The translations under genes and the position numbers were made by a program. From positions 946,001 to 1,010,000 of the forward strand of contig JAJGOT010000039.1 of NCBI GenBank assembly GCA_022457155.1: a stretch of DNA of 64,000 nucleotides, written 5' to 3'. Below the pieces are notes generated by a model. That model made no database searches. It was not told the DNA's origin and was given only the letters and a program-made list of their open reading frames with translations. Below, one piece after another: positions 11,060-24,100 of this stretch. Each line of letters begins with the position of its first letter. Positions within the stretch are counted from its first letter, which is position 1. This DNA is from Cladopsammia gracilis. Its lineage: Eukaryota; Cnidaria; Anthozoa; Scleractinia; Dendrophylliidae.

Positions 11060-14000
11060 CTGCAAAATAAGGAAACAAAGACTTTTTGATCCACTTTACT
11101 GTAAATGACATAACTGCTGTTAACGAACAGTTATACAGAAGGGGGTGGCTCCAACGACCCCCCCCCCCCCCCACACCCCACTCCCCCATGTTATATGTGC
11201 ATTGTATGTGTTTGTTATCGAAGAAACTAAGTCAAATAGAAGACCTTGAGGTATGACAGCGAATTATATTTTGACTATGGGAACCATTGTTTTGACTATG
11301 CGAATTGTACATTTTATGTTATTATTCTTTAAAGTGATTTTTCACGCTCGCATCTTTTTGTCAAAAAGCAATAAGCGCCTTCTTCCTTGGGCCACCCAAT
11401 AGAATCATTATGTATAAACTCATAAACTGAGTTCAAACAGTGATGTGACGTCACGCGTGAGAGAAAAAATTCGATTTTGGCGTCAAGGAATATTAACTGA
11501 TAATTGGCTTGTAAGATATGGACTTTTTTCCTGTATCTGTTTTCGGCGAATTTTCGCTCACTCTATTTTGACCATGCTGTGACATTGATATCTTTCCGGC
11601 GTAGCATCTTCAACGTCCGATTCTGTGAATAAGGGCCATTAAGGGAAGCCAAAAGCAACACTCAAGTGGGTTGATTAGAAAGGGGGCGCTTATCGGAAGG
11701 AGTACGCTAAATCGTATTATTACAGTATTATAAAAAGTAGGCTATCCGACTGAATAGCGAAAGGTTCTTAGTATGTTGCTAAAAAAAATTAAACCACGGG
11801 CTTGCCAAGTAAACCGTTAATTTAAGAGGTCACCCCGCAAGCCTCAAATCACCGAGGCAAACACAGAAAAGCAAGGGATCAGCACAAGATCGTTGCCTGG
11901 GTCTCTTCTTCGCGTCCGCTGGAGCAAGAGACCCTGAGACCCTGAGACCCTGAGGTTGGTGATAACACCATGGTGAATTTTGTGCTTCAAGTTTGTAAGG
12001 TCACCGTGACATCATCAAAACACGTCAAGTTGTTTAGCTAAACCCATTTTCAGAGATAAGTTCCCCAACTTAAAAAAAAAAGGATTATCATTCAGTCCTA
12101 ATTGTAAATCAAACTATAAAATGTCATTAGTTGCTACCTTTTCCTTCTAGCTTGTACCATTCATAATCACCGTCGCATGCTAAACAACAGTAATCCGTAC
12201 ATCTGGGCGCCTGCTGTCTATAGGTTATAGCAGGATTTGGTTGGTATTGAGGCGCAAGCAGTGCTGGACGGTATCCATAGCCTCTGAAAAGGCAATTAAA
12301 ATACCGTCAATTCCCGGTTACTACACCAGGGGCCCATTTCTGGAAAGCCTTGTAGAAGCGTAGTGCGAATAGTTAAATGAGAGTTTGTGAGTTTTCCAAG
12401 ACACAAGGTGATCCAGTTTTTTTAAAAGTTCTAATCCATTTCCATCCTGGCCATCTGCAGCCCAAGACACTTACTTGTACTCTTGAAACACTAGTAGAGT
12501 AATTGTAAGCAAAACTGGACCATTAGAGCAGTTTTCAATTGAGTGTGGTAAAACCAAAACCAAAGCAATTACTCTGACCAATCACAGCAGTCGTAAACAA
12601 TCCAATGAACCAATCAGAGCTCGAAGCAATTACATGTCGGCGGCGCCAAGCGCGGGAAAACGCGTGCGAACAAATCACGATTGGTTTTGGTTTTACTTCT
12701 GATTGGTCGAGAAAGTGGCACGAGATTTTTTAGCCAATCACAAAGCGTAGCAATGCAAAACCAAAGCAATTGTGTAATTACTTTCGATACTCAATTGAAA
12801 ACTGCTCTATTTGTGGATTTCTACTGATATAAATTTGTTTTTTTTGGGCTTTATAAAGTAACGATGGTGAAACTGCCCCTTTTAAGTTAGGTTGTCATAA
12901 AAAAAAAAAAAACATTTTTTTACCCTGGGCGCTCCACGCTATTAACTTGAACTGCAACAATACTGAAATGAAAAAAAAAATTTTAACGGATAAATAAAAC
13001 CAAAATACAGTGTATTACCACTGAATTTACGCTGCTTTAAAATCATCTTTAGTTTCGCCTTATACGATTGACTGTGTTTGTTTTGCCGAATGAAGAAATA
13101 AAAAATGTATTATTTAAGATAATATATTCTCAAACACAAAAATGTAACGAATGGTTACAAGGTGAAGGGTGCGTTCTGAACCGGGATCGAAAATCAGAAG
13201 AATTCCATTAGACCAAACCCTTGTCGAATTTGCACTAACCCTAAGGAATTTGACTAATTTCACCTGAAAAAAGCAGCTTCACTGTAACTTCACTGTACAT
13301 TCAAAAAATTTTCGATCCTGTTTCAAGGACCTAGAATATGGAATTCATTACCGAACGACATAAAAAATACCCCGTCTTATAGTATATTCAAGCGTATGAT
13401 CAAACCATTTTTAATGGCCCTGTCACACTATTGCGTATCGTACTAGCGTATGCCAGCGTATGAAAAATATCACTCATATGCTGGTATACGCTGACATACG
13501 CTAGGGGTACGTTAGGCATTGGTTGTATACGTTTCAAGCATGGTCGCATACGGTGGCATACGCTGGCATACGGCGAGGCAGAAAATTTTTTTAAGCATGC
13601 TTAAAAATTTTGTGCGTATTCGGACGTATGGTTTATACGCTAAGCATACGCTAGGCATACGCTGAATACGCGAGAGTTACGCTAGAGGTACGTTACTCAT
13701 AGGTCAAGTACGCTGGTCATACGCTGTATTTTCAAGGGAATTTTGTGCGTATGAAAATTATTTTATGAATTTTCATACGCAACTCATACGTTTCTTTAAT
13801 ACGCAATAGTGTGACAGGGCCTTAACGGTCAGACAGAATGCAACCTAAATACTTTAACATCTTATATCTATATTTTCCTCTAAACACACTTATATACTTA
13901 AATAAACGACTTTTTTCTTTATTTCTTGAAATGCCGCCTAGTATTTAAATTGCCCGTGGGGGAAAATCTCTATTCCTCATAAGCTCGGCTTCTCGGAGAT

Positions 14001-17000
14001 TTCCCCGCCACAGTCACTCCTCCCAAGTAATGTACAAATTTTAAATTTAATGTTAGTTAACCTATTTATTATCGTTTTTTTTTTCAGATTGTAATTCATT
14101 GTGTGTGGCAAAATAATAAAAATAAAAAAAATAAAAATAAGAGCGCAATTGCGAAGCCATTTCAAAGCAGTTTGGCCGTGAGAATACGCGACTGCAATAC
14201 TTCTGACCAGTGCGAACAACCTGAACGAAAATACCGTTATTTTCGCACGCCTGGCTCGTTTATCTATCGTGAGCTCACTACGGCAACACGTCGCCTCTGT
14301 ATAGTATAGTGTGTGTGTAAGCCAACGTGTTTGAGGCCCGTCCGATGATTGAAAGACATCATTAAGTCCGGAAATCCTTAAGTATCTAGCACCTCTCAAA
14401 GAAACGAGTCGTGTTTATTGTCTCCAATAAGAAAGGTTTCTAATTCTAAAAAAAGACAATTAAAGAAACCATGGATATCTAATGGCATACTTAATTCAAT
14501 CAAAACGAAACAAAAGATGTTCAAGTCACATTTTCTGAGCCATGACCAAGTAAAAGTAAAATTTTATAAAATGTACAATAATAAACTTAATAAGATTAAA
14601 GAATTAGCTAAACGGAAATATTTCTCTACCCAATTCTATATTAATAAAGAAGACATTAAAATGACATGGAAGTTAATAGGTATGTTTATAAATAGAAAAA
14701 AGAAAACTAATTCTACAATACCCAAACTTCTTCATAATAACAAGTGCTACACTGATAAACAAAGTATATGTGACCAGCTAAACACATACTTTATAAATGT
14801 TGGTCCTAGCTTATCTGCCAAATTACCTAATGATGACAACTCCAATCCCACTAATTACATTCGCAGAACATTCTCAAATAGCCTCTTTTTTACCCCTATA
14901 CATGAGCATGAAGTACATAACTTGATTATAACTCTAAAAGAAAACAAATCAACTATAGGTCCTCCTATTAAATGTGTTAAATTTGCCTGTAATCATATTT
15001 ATAAAGCTTTAACAAAAGTATACAACCAATCCTTAGAACAGGGCATTGTCCCTGATATTCTGAAGCTGTCAAAGTAACACCCCTAGACAAAGGCGGTGAA
15101 ATTACAGACGCTACAAACTACCGCCCAATTTCAACACTCTCTACTTTTACACAAATATTTGAAAAGCTTGTCTACAAGCAGTTGATAAGTTTTGTTGAAA
15201 AATGACATTCTATGCCAATTTCAGTTTGGTTTTAGAAAAGGGAGGTCCACTGAACAAGCAATAGTTGAAATCACAGATAATCTAAAGAATGCAATTGACA
15301 AAAACCTTTTCACTTGTGGGGTATTCCTTGATTTCGCGAAAGCGTTTGATACTGTTAACCACGGTATTCTCCTAAAGAAAATGGAAAAGTATGGGATACG
15401 GGGACTGCCCTTACAGTGGTTTACAAGCTACTTGACGAATAGACAGCAGTACGTCTCCATGGCTGGTACTGAATCATCTAGACAAACTATGGTTTGCGGT
15501 ATTCCTCAAGGCAGTTCGCTTGGGCCGTTGCTGTTTCTCATTTACATCAATGATATCCCTAATTGCTCTGAAAAACTTTCCTTCAGAAATTTTGCAGATG
15601 ACACTAATATATTCGCCTCTTCCTCCAATGCTACCGAGCTTAAATCCCTAATTAACCAAGAGCTTTTAAAAGTAAAGGAATGGTGTGATATAAATAGACT
15701 GTCAATAAATTTAAAGAAAACTAATTATATAATTATTAAATCATCAAAAAAGAAATTGAATGATATATTCAACATAAAACTTCCTAACAATGATGGCTCT
15801 GAATACACATTAGAAAAGAAAAGTTACATAAAATACCTTGGTGTATTAATAGATGACACAATTTCATGGAAATACCACATATCTCATATAAGCTCAAGAA
15901 TTTCAAGAAATACAGGGATTTTCCTCAAATTAAGGCACTATCTTCCCCTAAAACAACTTAAACAGCTTTATTACAACTTGATATATCCATATATATCATA
16001 TGCGATTATTGCTTGGGGGAGTGCTTATGCATCTCACCTGAGGAAAATTCAAGTCAAACAAAATCATATCGTTCGCCTAATGTTTTTTGCTTCTCAGTAT
16101 GGCAAAAATACAGACAGTGCTCTTCCGCTACTTAACTTATTAGACTTACTTACAGTAGAAAATATTTTCACATTACAATTACTCAAGTTCTCACACCAGT
16201 GGCGTAAAAAGCAACTTCCCAATATCTTCGACAACCACCTTCGCTATGCCAGTGAGGTCTATACATATAACACTAGATATGCTGCAAGAGGTAACTTCTA
16301 TAAAGCACGCTTCAGGACTAATCTCGGAAAAAAAAACATCATCAGCTTTAGCAGTTGACTCTTGGGAAAAATTACCAAAAGAATTCAAAGATCTTAGTCA
16401 TTTTGATTTCAAAAAAAGTTAAACGGTATCTATTGTCGAAACAGATATACTGTCCAACCCCAGTCGTCTTCTAATTTTCGCTATTTTTTATTTTTTATTT
16501 TTTTTGCTATTTTTGCTATTTGTGTGCAGTGTGTGTGTGTGTTTATGTGTTTGTAATAGATGTCTACATGTGAATTGATACTATACAAGACTAGTGTCTA
16601 AGGGTCTAACAAGAAAACTGTATGGTTAATTTAGACACTAGGCATTTCGTCAATTGTCATTTATATTTAGTTATTCGTCCTATTGTTTTAGTAATTTTAG
16701 TTTAGCTAAATATATATTTTCTTGTAACAAAAATGTCATGGTAATGTGAAAATAAAGTATTGTATTGTATTGTTGTTGTCCTTCCTTGTTTCTGAAGCGC
16801 CATTTAGCGGTCGAGGTAAAAAAACGGACCTTGATGGGCGAGACGAGCCTGCGGGAAAGTCTGGAATCACTTTAGCTTCGGATCAGAAAAGGGGCAGCGT
16901 TGAGAGATGTGGGCCATTTTCCATCCCGTGTCGTGGTCGAAAAGTGCTTTGAGACTTCTAGTATTTTGCAATAATTTTCGGGCGGGAACTCCATTTCCCG

Positions 17001-19893
17001 ACATGCTTTGCGACAATGGCGGATGGGTCCGCTGTGCGTGGTCGGGCACTTGAAATACAGCTTTGGGCAGCTCGAAGTGAGTTCTTGCTGGCCGGCCGAA
17101 AGATGTTTCGCATTTGGATTGAGTCAGGATTTTCAAATCGAGATACGCGTTTTGATGCGTATGTACCTTTAAATAATAAAACTTAGTCTGAGCGGAGCAT
17201 GTGTTCCTCGGTGGTCTAGTGGTTTGGGTCCGGGATCTGCGCTCGGACGCTCCGGGTTCGATTCATGCTCAGTATCCTTTTTTTTCCGAACTGGACATTA
17301 TGAAAGTGATTTACCTTTTTTTTGCGTTCGTCAAAATATCGAACCGTGTCTGTGTGAAAACAGAAGCTTACCGCAATATTGCGTTACAATAATAAGGAGC
17401 CTTTGATTTTTTTGCATACGAAATTTCTCGAAAACGACGGAAAAATAACAGAAAAAAATTCTGAACAATGTTTTGCAACTAATTTATAGTTCACATACCA
17501 AAAATGGGCAAATCTGAGCGAGAAAAAATAAAAAAAATTCACATAGGCTGGTTATGCTCTCGGCCCTTCAATTGTGCAACACCAATTTTGGGGATAGTTT
17601 GACGAAATGTTCCCAAAATTGGTGTTGCACTTCACACTTCGTCGTGAAGCGGGGACAAAATGACCCCCATTTCGATGTCGCATCGTGCGCACTGCTCTTG
17701 CAAACTGTCCCCGCTACAAAATAGAAATGAACCAATAAAAACGCGCCATTGATTATCCCATGAGCCTTCAGTAGCAGTCTTTCAAGATGGCGACCTCGGG
17801 GGTATCCTATACTGTAAGCTCCTTAAAAATGGTGTAATAGGCTCCTTTTTCTTCTCTTCTTTTCGGCCACTCGCGTATCCATCGTTTTCGGTCAACATAA
17901 TTACACATTTCTTCATCTAGTAACATCATTGACAGTAGTAGAAGCTTCTTTTTCCTAACCATAGAGTCCGCCATCTTTCTTTGCTCGTATACTAGTTCCC
18001 AGGCGCCCTCAGTGATTTCTGTGATTTTTATACCTCAATCCGCTTTGTGTGCACCAGCTTGCGTACTGTCCCTGCAACATGCGCTTGTGCTGTGCACGAC
18101 TTCTCAAAGGGGAACTATAAGGCACGGCATTCGTGGAAAGCAGCTTTTTATTATTTAATTAAATTCTTCATATATAGATATTTTTTAATATTAGTTTATT
18201 GCTTTGTGTTAAGTATTATAATGATTTTTAGCTGACGAATTTTTACCGTGTTTAAATAAAGATTATCTATCTATCTATCTATCTATCTATCATGTTCCCG
18301 CAACATGTCCCTTAGTGTGTGCCGGCCTTTATCCTTTAATATTCTCCTTTATCCTCCTCCAAATCATTTTATCTATGCGCACCAGTTAACGATTTTTCGT
18401 GGGAGAGGAAAACGACGATGTACTGTTAAAGTCAAATGCGCATTTTTCGGTAATAAACATTAAAAAAGAATTACAGTCGTTGTTAAGCGGCTGGTTCAGC
18501 GCTGATAAAGTAATAGATCACCTTGCAGTTTTTCTTTCAGTTTTATTTCAGCTTGGATAGACAAACCATTAATACTGCTAGAAAGAACCTGTAATCTTAT
18601 ATCTTGCCTTTTAGAGCCGATATTGGGAAGATATCAATGACGTCATCAATTGTTATTAATGTGCCAACCAGAGCCTTATTGGCTGCCGAAACAAAGGGTT
18701 CTTTTGTTCCAGTGGTTGGCACATTTGAATAACAAAAAGAATGTTTGTAAACAGATACCATCCCTATAGATGGTTTTCATTCACGTGACCTTCAGTCCTG
18801 TGGGACTCAAATGACAAAGGCCATGGCGGCCATGTTGGTGCACATAACAAAAGAAGTTCATCAAAATTCTTTTGTAGGTGTGCACCAACATGGCCGCCGT
18901 GACGTAACGTGAAAACCACCCTATAGGTCACTGAATGTTGAGATATGTATATGTGTGCAAGATTAATGCGTGCCGTCATACTAAAACGTCTGTAAAAAAA
19001 TAATAATAAACATCTTCGCTTCTAAGCAATACATAATGCTCAAATTTGACGCCGGTCTTGCTAATTATGAGGTGTTCTTTCAGGTAAAGCTAGGTAATAT
19101 GGATGCATTTTCCTGTGCAAGCCAAAATTACAAATTTAGAAAAACTATATGTATATGTATGCGCAGTGCCAATGCTACATAATGCACAAGTTTATAGAGC
19201 GTTTTCACTGACGTCATATCAAAATTCAGAAGCCGTTTTCGATTCCAAAATGTTTATGGAATTGAAGAGAGTGTAAAACTACACATCTGGACCAAATTTT
19301 GAAGTGCAAGAGCATTTAGTTCAAGAGTTATGGGCGAACGAGTGTTAGACATTTTTAGTAAGAAATGTATGGAGCGGCCATCTTGGTGTTCCACTTTGGT
19401 ACACCAACATGGCGGCCAAAAATTCAAAGCCTTAATTACACCAAAAATCTCACCACAAAATATTGTATTCGCTATAAGTGCCATTAAATCTGCTCATAAG
19501 CATCTATAATTCAAAAATAACTTTCAACTGGTTCAATTTTGTAAAAAGGGTTGTTGTTGTTCATCGTGGTGAACACACTAGTAAAGAAGTATTTTTCGTT
19601 TGTCTCACGATGTAGTCACTTCCGACACCTTCACCATTCTAGATCGCGCAATCGTCGATAGCTTCTTACAGCATCTAAACGACCAGCAGCCTTCCATCCG
19701 TTTCACCATGGAGACAGAGAATGACAACAAACTCGCCTTCCTCGACACCGCAGTTTCAAGAGAACCCGACGGCCGCCTCACCACCAGGGTATACAGGAAG
19801 CCTACACACACTGATCAATACTTAGCGTATGATTCACACCACCGCGTCAAAGAGGCGATCCACATACGACTTAACCCTAACAACATCAATAGG

Positions 19894-19946
<53 letters not shown>

Positions 19947-21140
19947 CAACAGGAGAGCCGTACGACTACGGACCGCCGAGGGAACAATTCGCCGAAACAA
20001 CGAAGATCAAAATGCGCCAGTTACAGCTGTTGAAAACCAACCAATCACAGCAGAGCATCGTGCTTCATAAGGTGACGCGTAACCAGTCGACCCCATCGCC
20101 TGAAGAAGACTAGCAGTATGCAGTCGAAACGTCGCGATCCACATCGGAAGTGACTACATCGTGAGACAAACGAAAAATACTTCTTTACTAGTGGTTCAAT
20201 TTTGTTGATTTTCACGGCTTAATTGAAATAGCGTGACGGATTGCGTGACACATTTAAAACCTTTATAAATCGGAAGCAAAACATCGTTAAAACCTGAAAC
20301 TTTTTGTGAAAGATTATAACACTGGTATCCATATATCATGTTAGAAACAGCTTTGTAGGATGTATACTTTAGATTTTTGAATTTTTATGACGTCATGTGA
20401 AAACGCTCTATTGCGTAATGTCTGTACGACAGTGGCACGATATTTGTTGAGTGATTGTTATATTTAAGTTTCATTGATAATAAAACGCTTTGATTTGATT
20501 TCTTTATATTGTCTCTCTGTTCACTGCACTGACTGCATAAAAGTACCGTCGTGTCTTCGTATTTAAGGCTAAGCAAAAACGTGACATGCCTGCATCACGC
20601 GAGACGAGAATCATGTGACCTTCGGACGAATGGCAACAGTACATGTAGATACTGAAATCCCGTTTCAATTCTCATACAAACTTACAGATTGCTTTGTTGA
20701 TTGAGTTTCTTGCGTGTTTTACGAAAAGTTAGAATAACATAAAAGATATGACGACGAAAAGGGTGCAAATTTACATTCGATCCCGTGATAAATTACACAG
20801 TTAACTATTACCACTTCCGCCTTTTCCCAGAATTCTTTACACTGTCAATAAAGATGTCTGCGATCACAGATGAGAAACTGACATATATTTATAGTTCAAC
20901 AATTTAGAAGGAAAAACACAAAGTGTTGTTTGAACGATTTTAAAGGTTTGTCGATTGGAGCTAACTGTTGAGCCGAAGAGCCGCGAGATCGAGACATGCC
21001 GGCATTATCATGAACAAGTTGCAGACTTACCCTTCATCCGTGGCAGCTATAACTGTTTTCTTCACCGCTTCAACGCCTCCAATCCTCGCACGCTCTTCAC
21101 AAACAGCAATTACTGCTTCTCCACCTGGTCTGTTGTTCAT
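10899..21140 (-). CDS. Gene B: small Cys-rich single-span membrane protein (3 exons, 138 aa)
   Basis: Minus-strand exons 21140-21031, 12283-12138 and 11059-10899 join with compatible phases (2, then 1) to 138 residues. Exon 1 gives a 37-residue N-terminus containing EAVKKTVIAATDE. Exon 2 gives a Tyr/Pro/Gln-rich linker, then CTDYCCLACDGDYEWY and the box EGKG. Exon 3 starts CCWIPILLLF, spans the membrane with about 25 hydrophobic residues, and ends in a juxtamembrane Cys cluster (CLCICYPLGCC) and the acidic tail NNDDESDRPLFRA. The clustered Cys could be palmitoylated, which is an inference. The 8.7-kb first intron is long, but a pseudogene copy at 47.8-49.3 kb keeps the same exon 1 and exon 2 within 0.8 kb, which supports the join. 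An extra small exon in that intron cannot be excluded. I do not recognise the family. Confidence 0.68.
12138..12283 (-). CDS. Gene B exon 2
   Basis: Acceptor CCTTTTCAG, donor AAAAG|GTAGC. Codes for the Pro/Tyr/Gln linker and the Cys residues before EWYKLEGKG. A degraded copy is at 47782-47896. Confidence 0.75.
12525..12808. mobile_element. MITE with AGAGCAGTTTTCAATTGAGT ends
   Basis: Inverted termini AGAGCAGTTTTCAATTGAGT and ACTCAATTGAAAACTGCTCT, flanked by ATT on both sides. Contains several CCAAAACCAAAG and CCAATCA blocks. Further copies: 50917-51165, 51171-51398 (inverted), 61272-61440 and 61445-61640 (truncated). A 3-bp duplication would fit the Harbinger type. Confidence 0.75.
13415..13821. 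mobile_element. TTAA-flanked MITE filled with GCGTATG/CATACGC motifs
   Basis: Inverted termini GGCCCTGTCACACTATTGCG (13416 onward) and CGCAATAGTGTGACAGGGCC (to 13821), flanked by TTAA at 13411-13414 and 13822-13825. The interior carries a great many variants of CATACGCT and its complement in both directions. No ORF. In intron 1 of gene B. Confidence 0.75.
14400..16775 (+). mobile_element. 5'-truncated LINE of CR1/L2-like type with three frameshifts
   Basis: Reads as the reverse transcriptase half of a non-LTR retrotransposon. Linker codons start near 14418, fingers and palm follow, the catalytic box FADD is at 15591-15602, and a C-terminal region with KYLGVLIDD and a LRHYLPLKQLKQLYY-type thumb follows. 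Frame is lost near 15075 (one base missing in an A run), near 15204 (again an A run) and near 16330 (A run); the last frame ends at TAA 16420-16422. The endonuclease domain is absent, so the copy is 5'-truncated and inactive. The 3' end is a short TATTG repeat after AATAAA near 16752-16772, typical of CR1/L2-type elements. The clade is an inference. It lies in intron 1 of gene B, on the opposite strand. Confidence 0.88.
18267..18292. repeat. CTAT tetranucleotide array
   Basis: Six CTAT units after AATAAAGAT; probably the 3' tail of an old LINE. Confidence 0.9.
18627..18767. mobile_element. Short MITE family M1, copy 1
   Basis: About 140 bases starting GGGAAGATATCAATGACGTC and ending near ATCCCTATA; copies at 38640-38787 and 48190-48325 (inverted). 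Ends are imperfect inverted repeats next to TA. Confidence 0.7.
18766..18925. mobile_element. MITE adjoining M1 copy 1
   Basis: Inverted ends TAGATGGTTTTCATTCACGT and ACGTGAAAACCACCCTATA; interior arms share GGCGGCCATGTTGGTG. Its left TATA overlaps the end of the previous MITE. Confidence 0.65.
19543..20191 (+). mobile_element. Internally deleted Penelope-like element
   Basis: The ORF at 19600-20070 starts with the end of a Penelope-type reverse transcriptase (FLDTAVSREPDGRLTTRVYR, then KPTHTDQYLAYDSHH), then jumps to the C-terminal end of the GIY-YIG part (EAIHIRLNPNNINRDSGIEI). The middle is deleted. Nearly identical 48-base inverted arms lie at 19578-19625 and 20144-20191. The insertion is flanked by the 14-base direct repeat TGGTTCAATTTTGT at 19529-19542 and 20192-20205, a target-site duplication inside a MITE. 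Confidence 0.82.
20100..20135 (+). ncRNA. Hammerhead-like core motif in the Penelope element
   Basis: CTGAAGA (20100-20106) fits the CUGANGA core, GACT and AGTC (20108-20111, 20122-20125) can pair as stem II with an inner GCA/TGC pair, and GAAA follows at 20126-20129. Stem III and the cleavage triplet are not clear, so activity is doubtful. Penelope-like elements are known to carry such ribozymes. Confidence 0.35.
21031..21140 (-). CDS. Gene B exon 1
   Basis: ATG at 21140, 36 codons plus two bases, strong donor (GG|GTAAGTC). Its DNA is similar to the first exon of gene C (60544-60650) and to the split pseudo-exon at 48684-49300. Confidence 0.65.
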
Positions 21141-24100
21141 TTTCGGCCCAAGTTGTTTCTGTTGCTCGCCACTAGATTTACTTGCAGTTCTGTGTAGCTC
21201 ACTCGCGATTACAGAGCAGTAAAACCGGTTCTGCGCAACTTTCTGCGCATCACTATTCACTGGGAATCGAAAAACAATGCCATCGATCGAGCGTTTTTCC
21301 CTTGCGAAGCCCGTTACCAACCAAAATGTGCAGTGTAAAAAGCTGTGACATTTCTCAAAAAGGCGAGTATTTATTTGATTTTATCACACAACACATGACG
21401 CGCTCCATGACGACTCATCATGGAAGATAACTCCGGGGGGGGGGGGGGGGGGTAGGGAGAGGCTCTCATATAAAAATGACGGGGCTAGAATCGTTCCATT
21501 CCATCGTTAGTCCTCGAAACGTTAGCTTAAATTGAAACTGTTTACGAAGGACAATTTACTTAATCAACTCAGTGTTCAATTTTGTTACTTTTCTCCATCG
21601 TTTAATCACCCCTTTCTTATTATACACCGGAGGTGGGGGGCACTCCAATAATTTTGGTACAAAACCTTCAAAAACGTCTTCGATGCAAACGTCTTTATTG
21701 CCAAAACAATTTGTAACATGTGAAGGGCTGTGGTAAAAGCTGCCCCGTGAGGACGATATTGCAGAAATGTATTTTCTTAATCAGTCACTATTTACTTTTA
21801 ATACGACAAAAAGGTTGCTGTTAGCTTCTGAAGAAACTGTTAAGGTCCTAAAACGGGGTTCCAGGGCTCCAAGACAAAAGAAAGGTACTTTTTCAGGGCT
21901 CCATCGGGCTCCAAAGAAAAGCAATCAGGGCTCCTGGAAACCTGGTAGAGTAAAATGGAAGGCGAAGTCTCGTCTTCTTTCTCCTTCCGACCATCCTTTG
22001 CGTTCTATATTGCGTTCGAAGAACAGTTATAGTGTTAACGAGTTAAGCAAACTGAACAAAATACGAAATGCGCAAGGGTATCAAACACTTTATTATTACA
22101 TTATTAATATATAAGCTAAAATAAAAAGTGATGTAAATGAATATGCTTGTAAAATACAACTGACATCTAAAAAATAAATAACAATCCATTGTTACTATAA
22201 CTTAAAAACAATATTTATAACCTTTATTATGTTGGTACTTTTATTATGACACCGTAAGACCAATTTCATCACTATGAAAATTTCATTAGTTACACTGTTG
22301 CTCATTTGATGAGCAATTTTTTCACAAGTGAAATTTATTTCTCTTTGTTCTCTATCCTATGAGAGCAGCCATTTTCCGGCTCTTTCCCTCAACTGCTTAA
22401 TCTTTGGCTCTAAAACACCTGTTATTCCATAAAACAAAAATACATACATAAGCATACACGAGTAATCTGCATTTACTAAAAAAGCTAACTTCGGAACAGT
22501 GAACTAGAAACGTTAATATCCACATCTCAACTTTGTTTGGTTGCAAATTAATTACTTAATTACAATTACTATAGATTGAGTGTCGAAAGTAATTTCACAT
22601 GGCTGGGCTGCCTGTGCAGACACTTTACGCCGGTTATTTCAATGAAGTCTAACTTAGACTGCGGTTTAAGACAACGGCTCTTATCGTAGCTGAGTACGCC
22701 ACGCCAACATATCAGCGGTTTCTCGCTTTTTTGACCCTGTTTACGCTCATCGTCGTCAGAGGTTCTCGTAAACATCAAAACGAGACTATAGGGTCAAAAA
22801 AGCGAGAAACCGCTGATATGTTGGCGTGTTGTACTCATCTACGATAAGGGCCATTAATGGACCTTCACAGCTGTTAATAAGTGGGTCACTTTAAGTAGAT
22901 AAGTGTTTTTAAGTCTGTGCTATATGCCTTCTTGACACTGTTTACAGTAAACGGAGTTGGGGTTGGCCAGATAGAAATTGGTTTAGACTGCAGTTTTGTT
23001 AAACACCGTCTAAACATCGTTTAAAGACCCAGTATTGTCCATTACGCATTGCGTGCTGCGAGCATTGGCGGCCATTTTCTTGATGTTGAAAAATCCGGTA
23101 GGTCTTACAGCTCTTTGTAATCTGTTTGCATCGGCCATGTCGGTCGTTAAACATTTATTCAAGAACCTTATTTATCAGGCAACACTTAAGAACTTAATTT
23201 AATATAAAAGGTTTGAACAGAACAGAAGCATGAGACGATATAATTCCTTTCCACGCGATAGAATGTTTGCCGCGAGTAAACCAAAACCCCGGAAAACAAC
23301 AGAAGCCTCGCTCCCGTGCAAACCAAAACAATAACAGAGGCGCGTGAAGCATAATGGACAATACTGGGTCTTTAAATAACCTGCCCTTAATATTTACAGT
23401 AACCCCAGTGCAGCACAACATGTCCACATTCACCACAAAATATTAAATAAGTGGTTCTGGAATATTTTCTACGGTATTTATATCCATGCTATAGATACGT
23501 ATTATTTACATTATTTGGTTCCTTTCATGCCTCTTGATCTGGTTGTGAATTCATTTAACAGGGCATGGTGTCACCTTACTTTATAGATAAAAGATAAATT
23601 CGGTCATTTTATGCACAATTTAATTGAACTGATGCAAACCCAATTTCAACTAGAAGAAGTTTGGAAAAATCAAATCAACGTTCTGGGTTCTCCTTATCAG
23701 GAAGTACTAAAGTTGTAAAATTTGCCATCTCTAACACTATTAATTACTGCCTGGGACCTCAGTGATATCGCTTTATTAGTAGACTTAAGTAACCACACAA
23801 TTTATTGGCACATTTGACATTTTTATAACCTGCTTCACTGAACGAAGGATAACCCTGAGAACCCTAAGAACTTAGTAAACAGCTACAGTCTACGCTCAAA
23901 AGCTCAAACTCAAAACCTTTAAATCTCATTAACTCCCTCTTATGTTTGTAAGGGGCGTCATTTTCTATCTCTTCATTAATAACCCTTTGGAAGGGGTCTA
24001 AGATTACTTAAATTTAAGGGGCAAGCTGCTTTCAAGGTGTACATGTTGCAGGTAAAATCCGTTCTCAGGTTGAATCAGTATTCAATCTAGGTTAAATGTG

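Larger units (their letters stand above)
19193..20410. mobile_element. MITE family M2 (TATAGAGCGTTTTCAC), carrying a nested Penelope insertion
   Basis: Ends TATAGAGCGTTTTCACTGAC and GACGTCATGTGAAAACGCTC. Without the insert at 19543-20205 it aligns along its whole length, in inverted orientation, with the copy at 48711-49260. Confidence 0.8.

Noticed and set aside
12451..12485. Possible upstream exon of gene B ending in a GTAAGTG-like donor
   Set aside because: The same sequence recurs at 35400-35520 and 57240-57350 as part of an interspersed repeat.
17211..17282. tRNA-like sequence (GGTGGTCTAGTGGTT and GGTTCGATTC)
   Set aside because: D- and T-arm words are present but neither the acceptor nor the T stem pairs; at most a tRNA-derived repeat.
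18267..18292. Tetranucleotide array as a candidate CRISPR or satellite
   Set aside because: Only six 4-base units with no spacers; a simple microsatellite in animal DNA.
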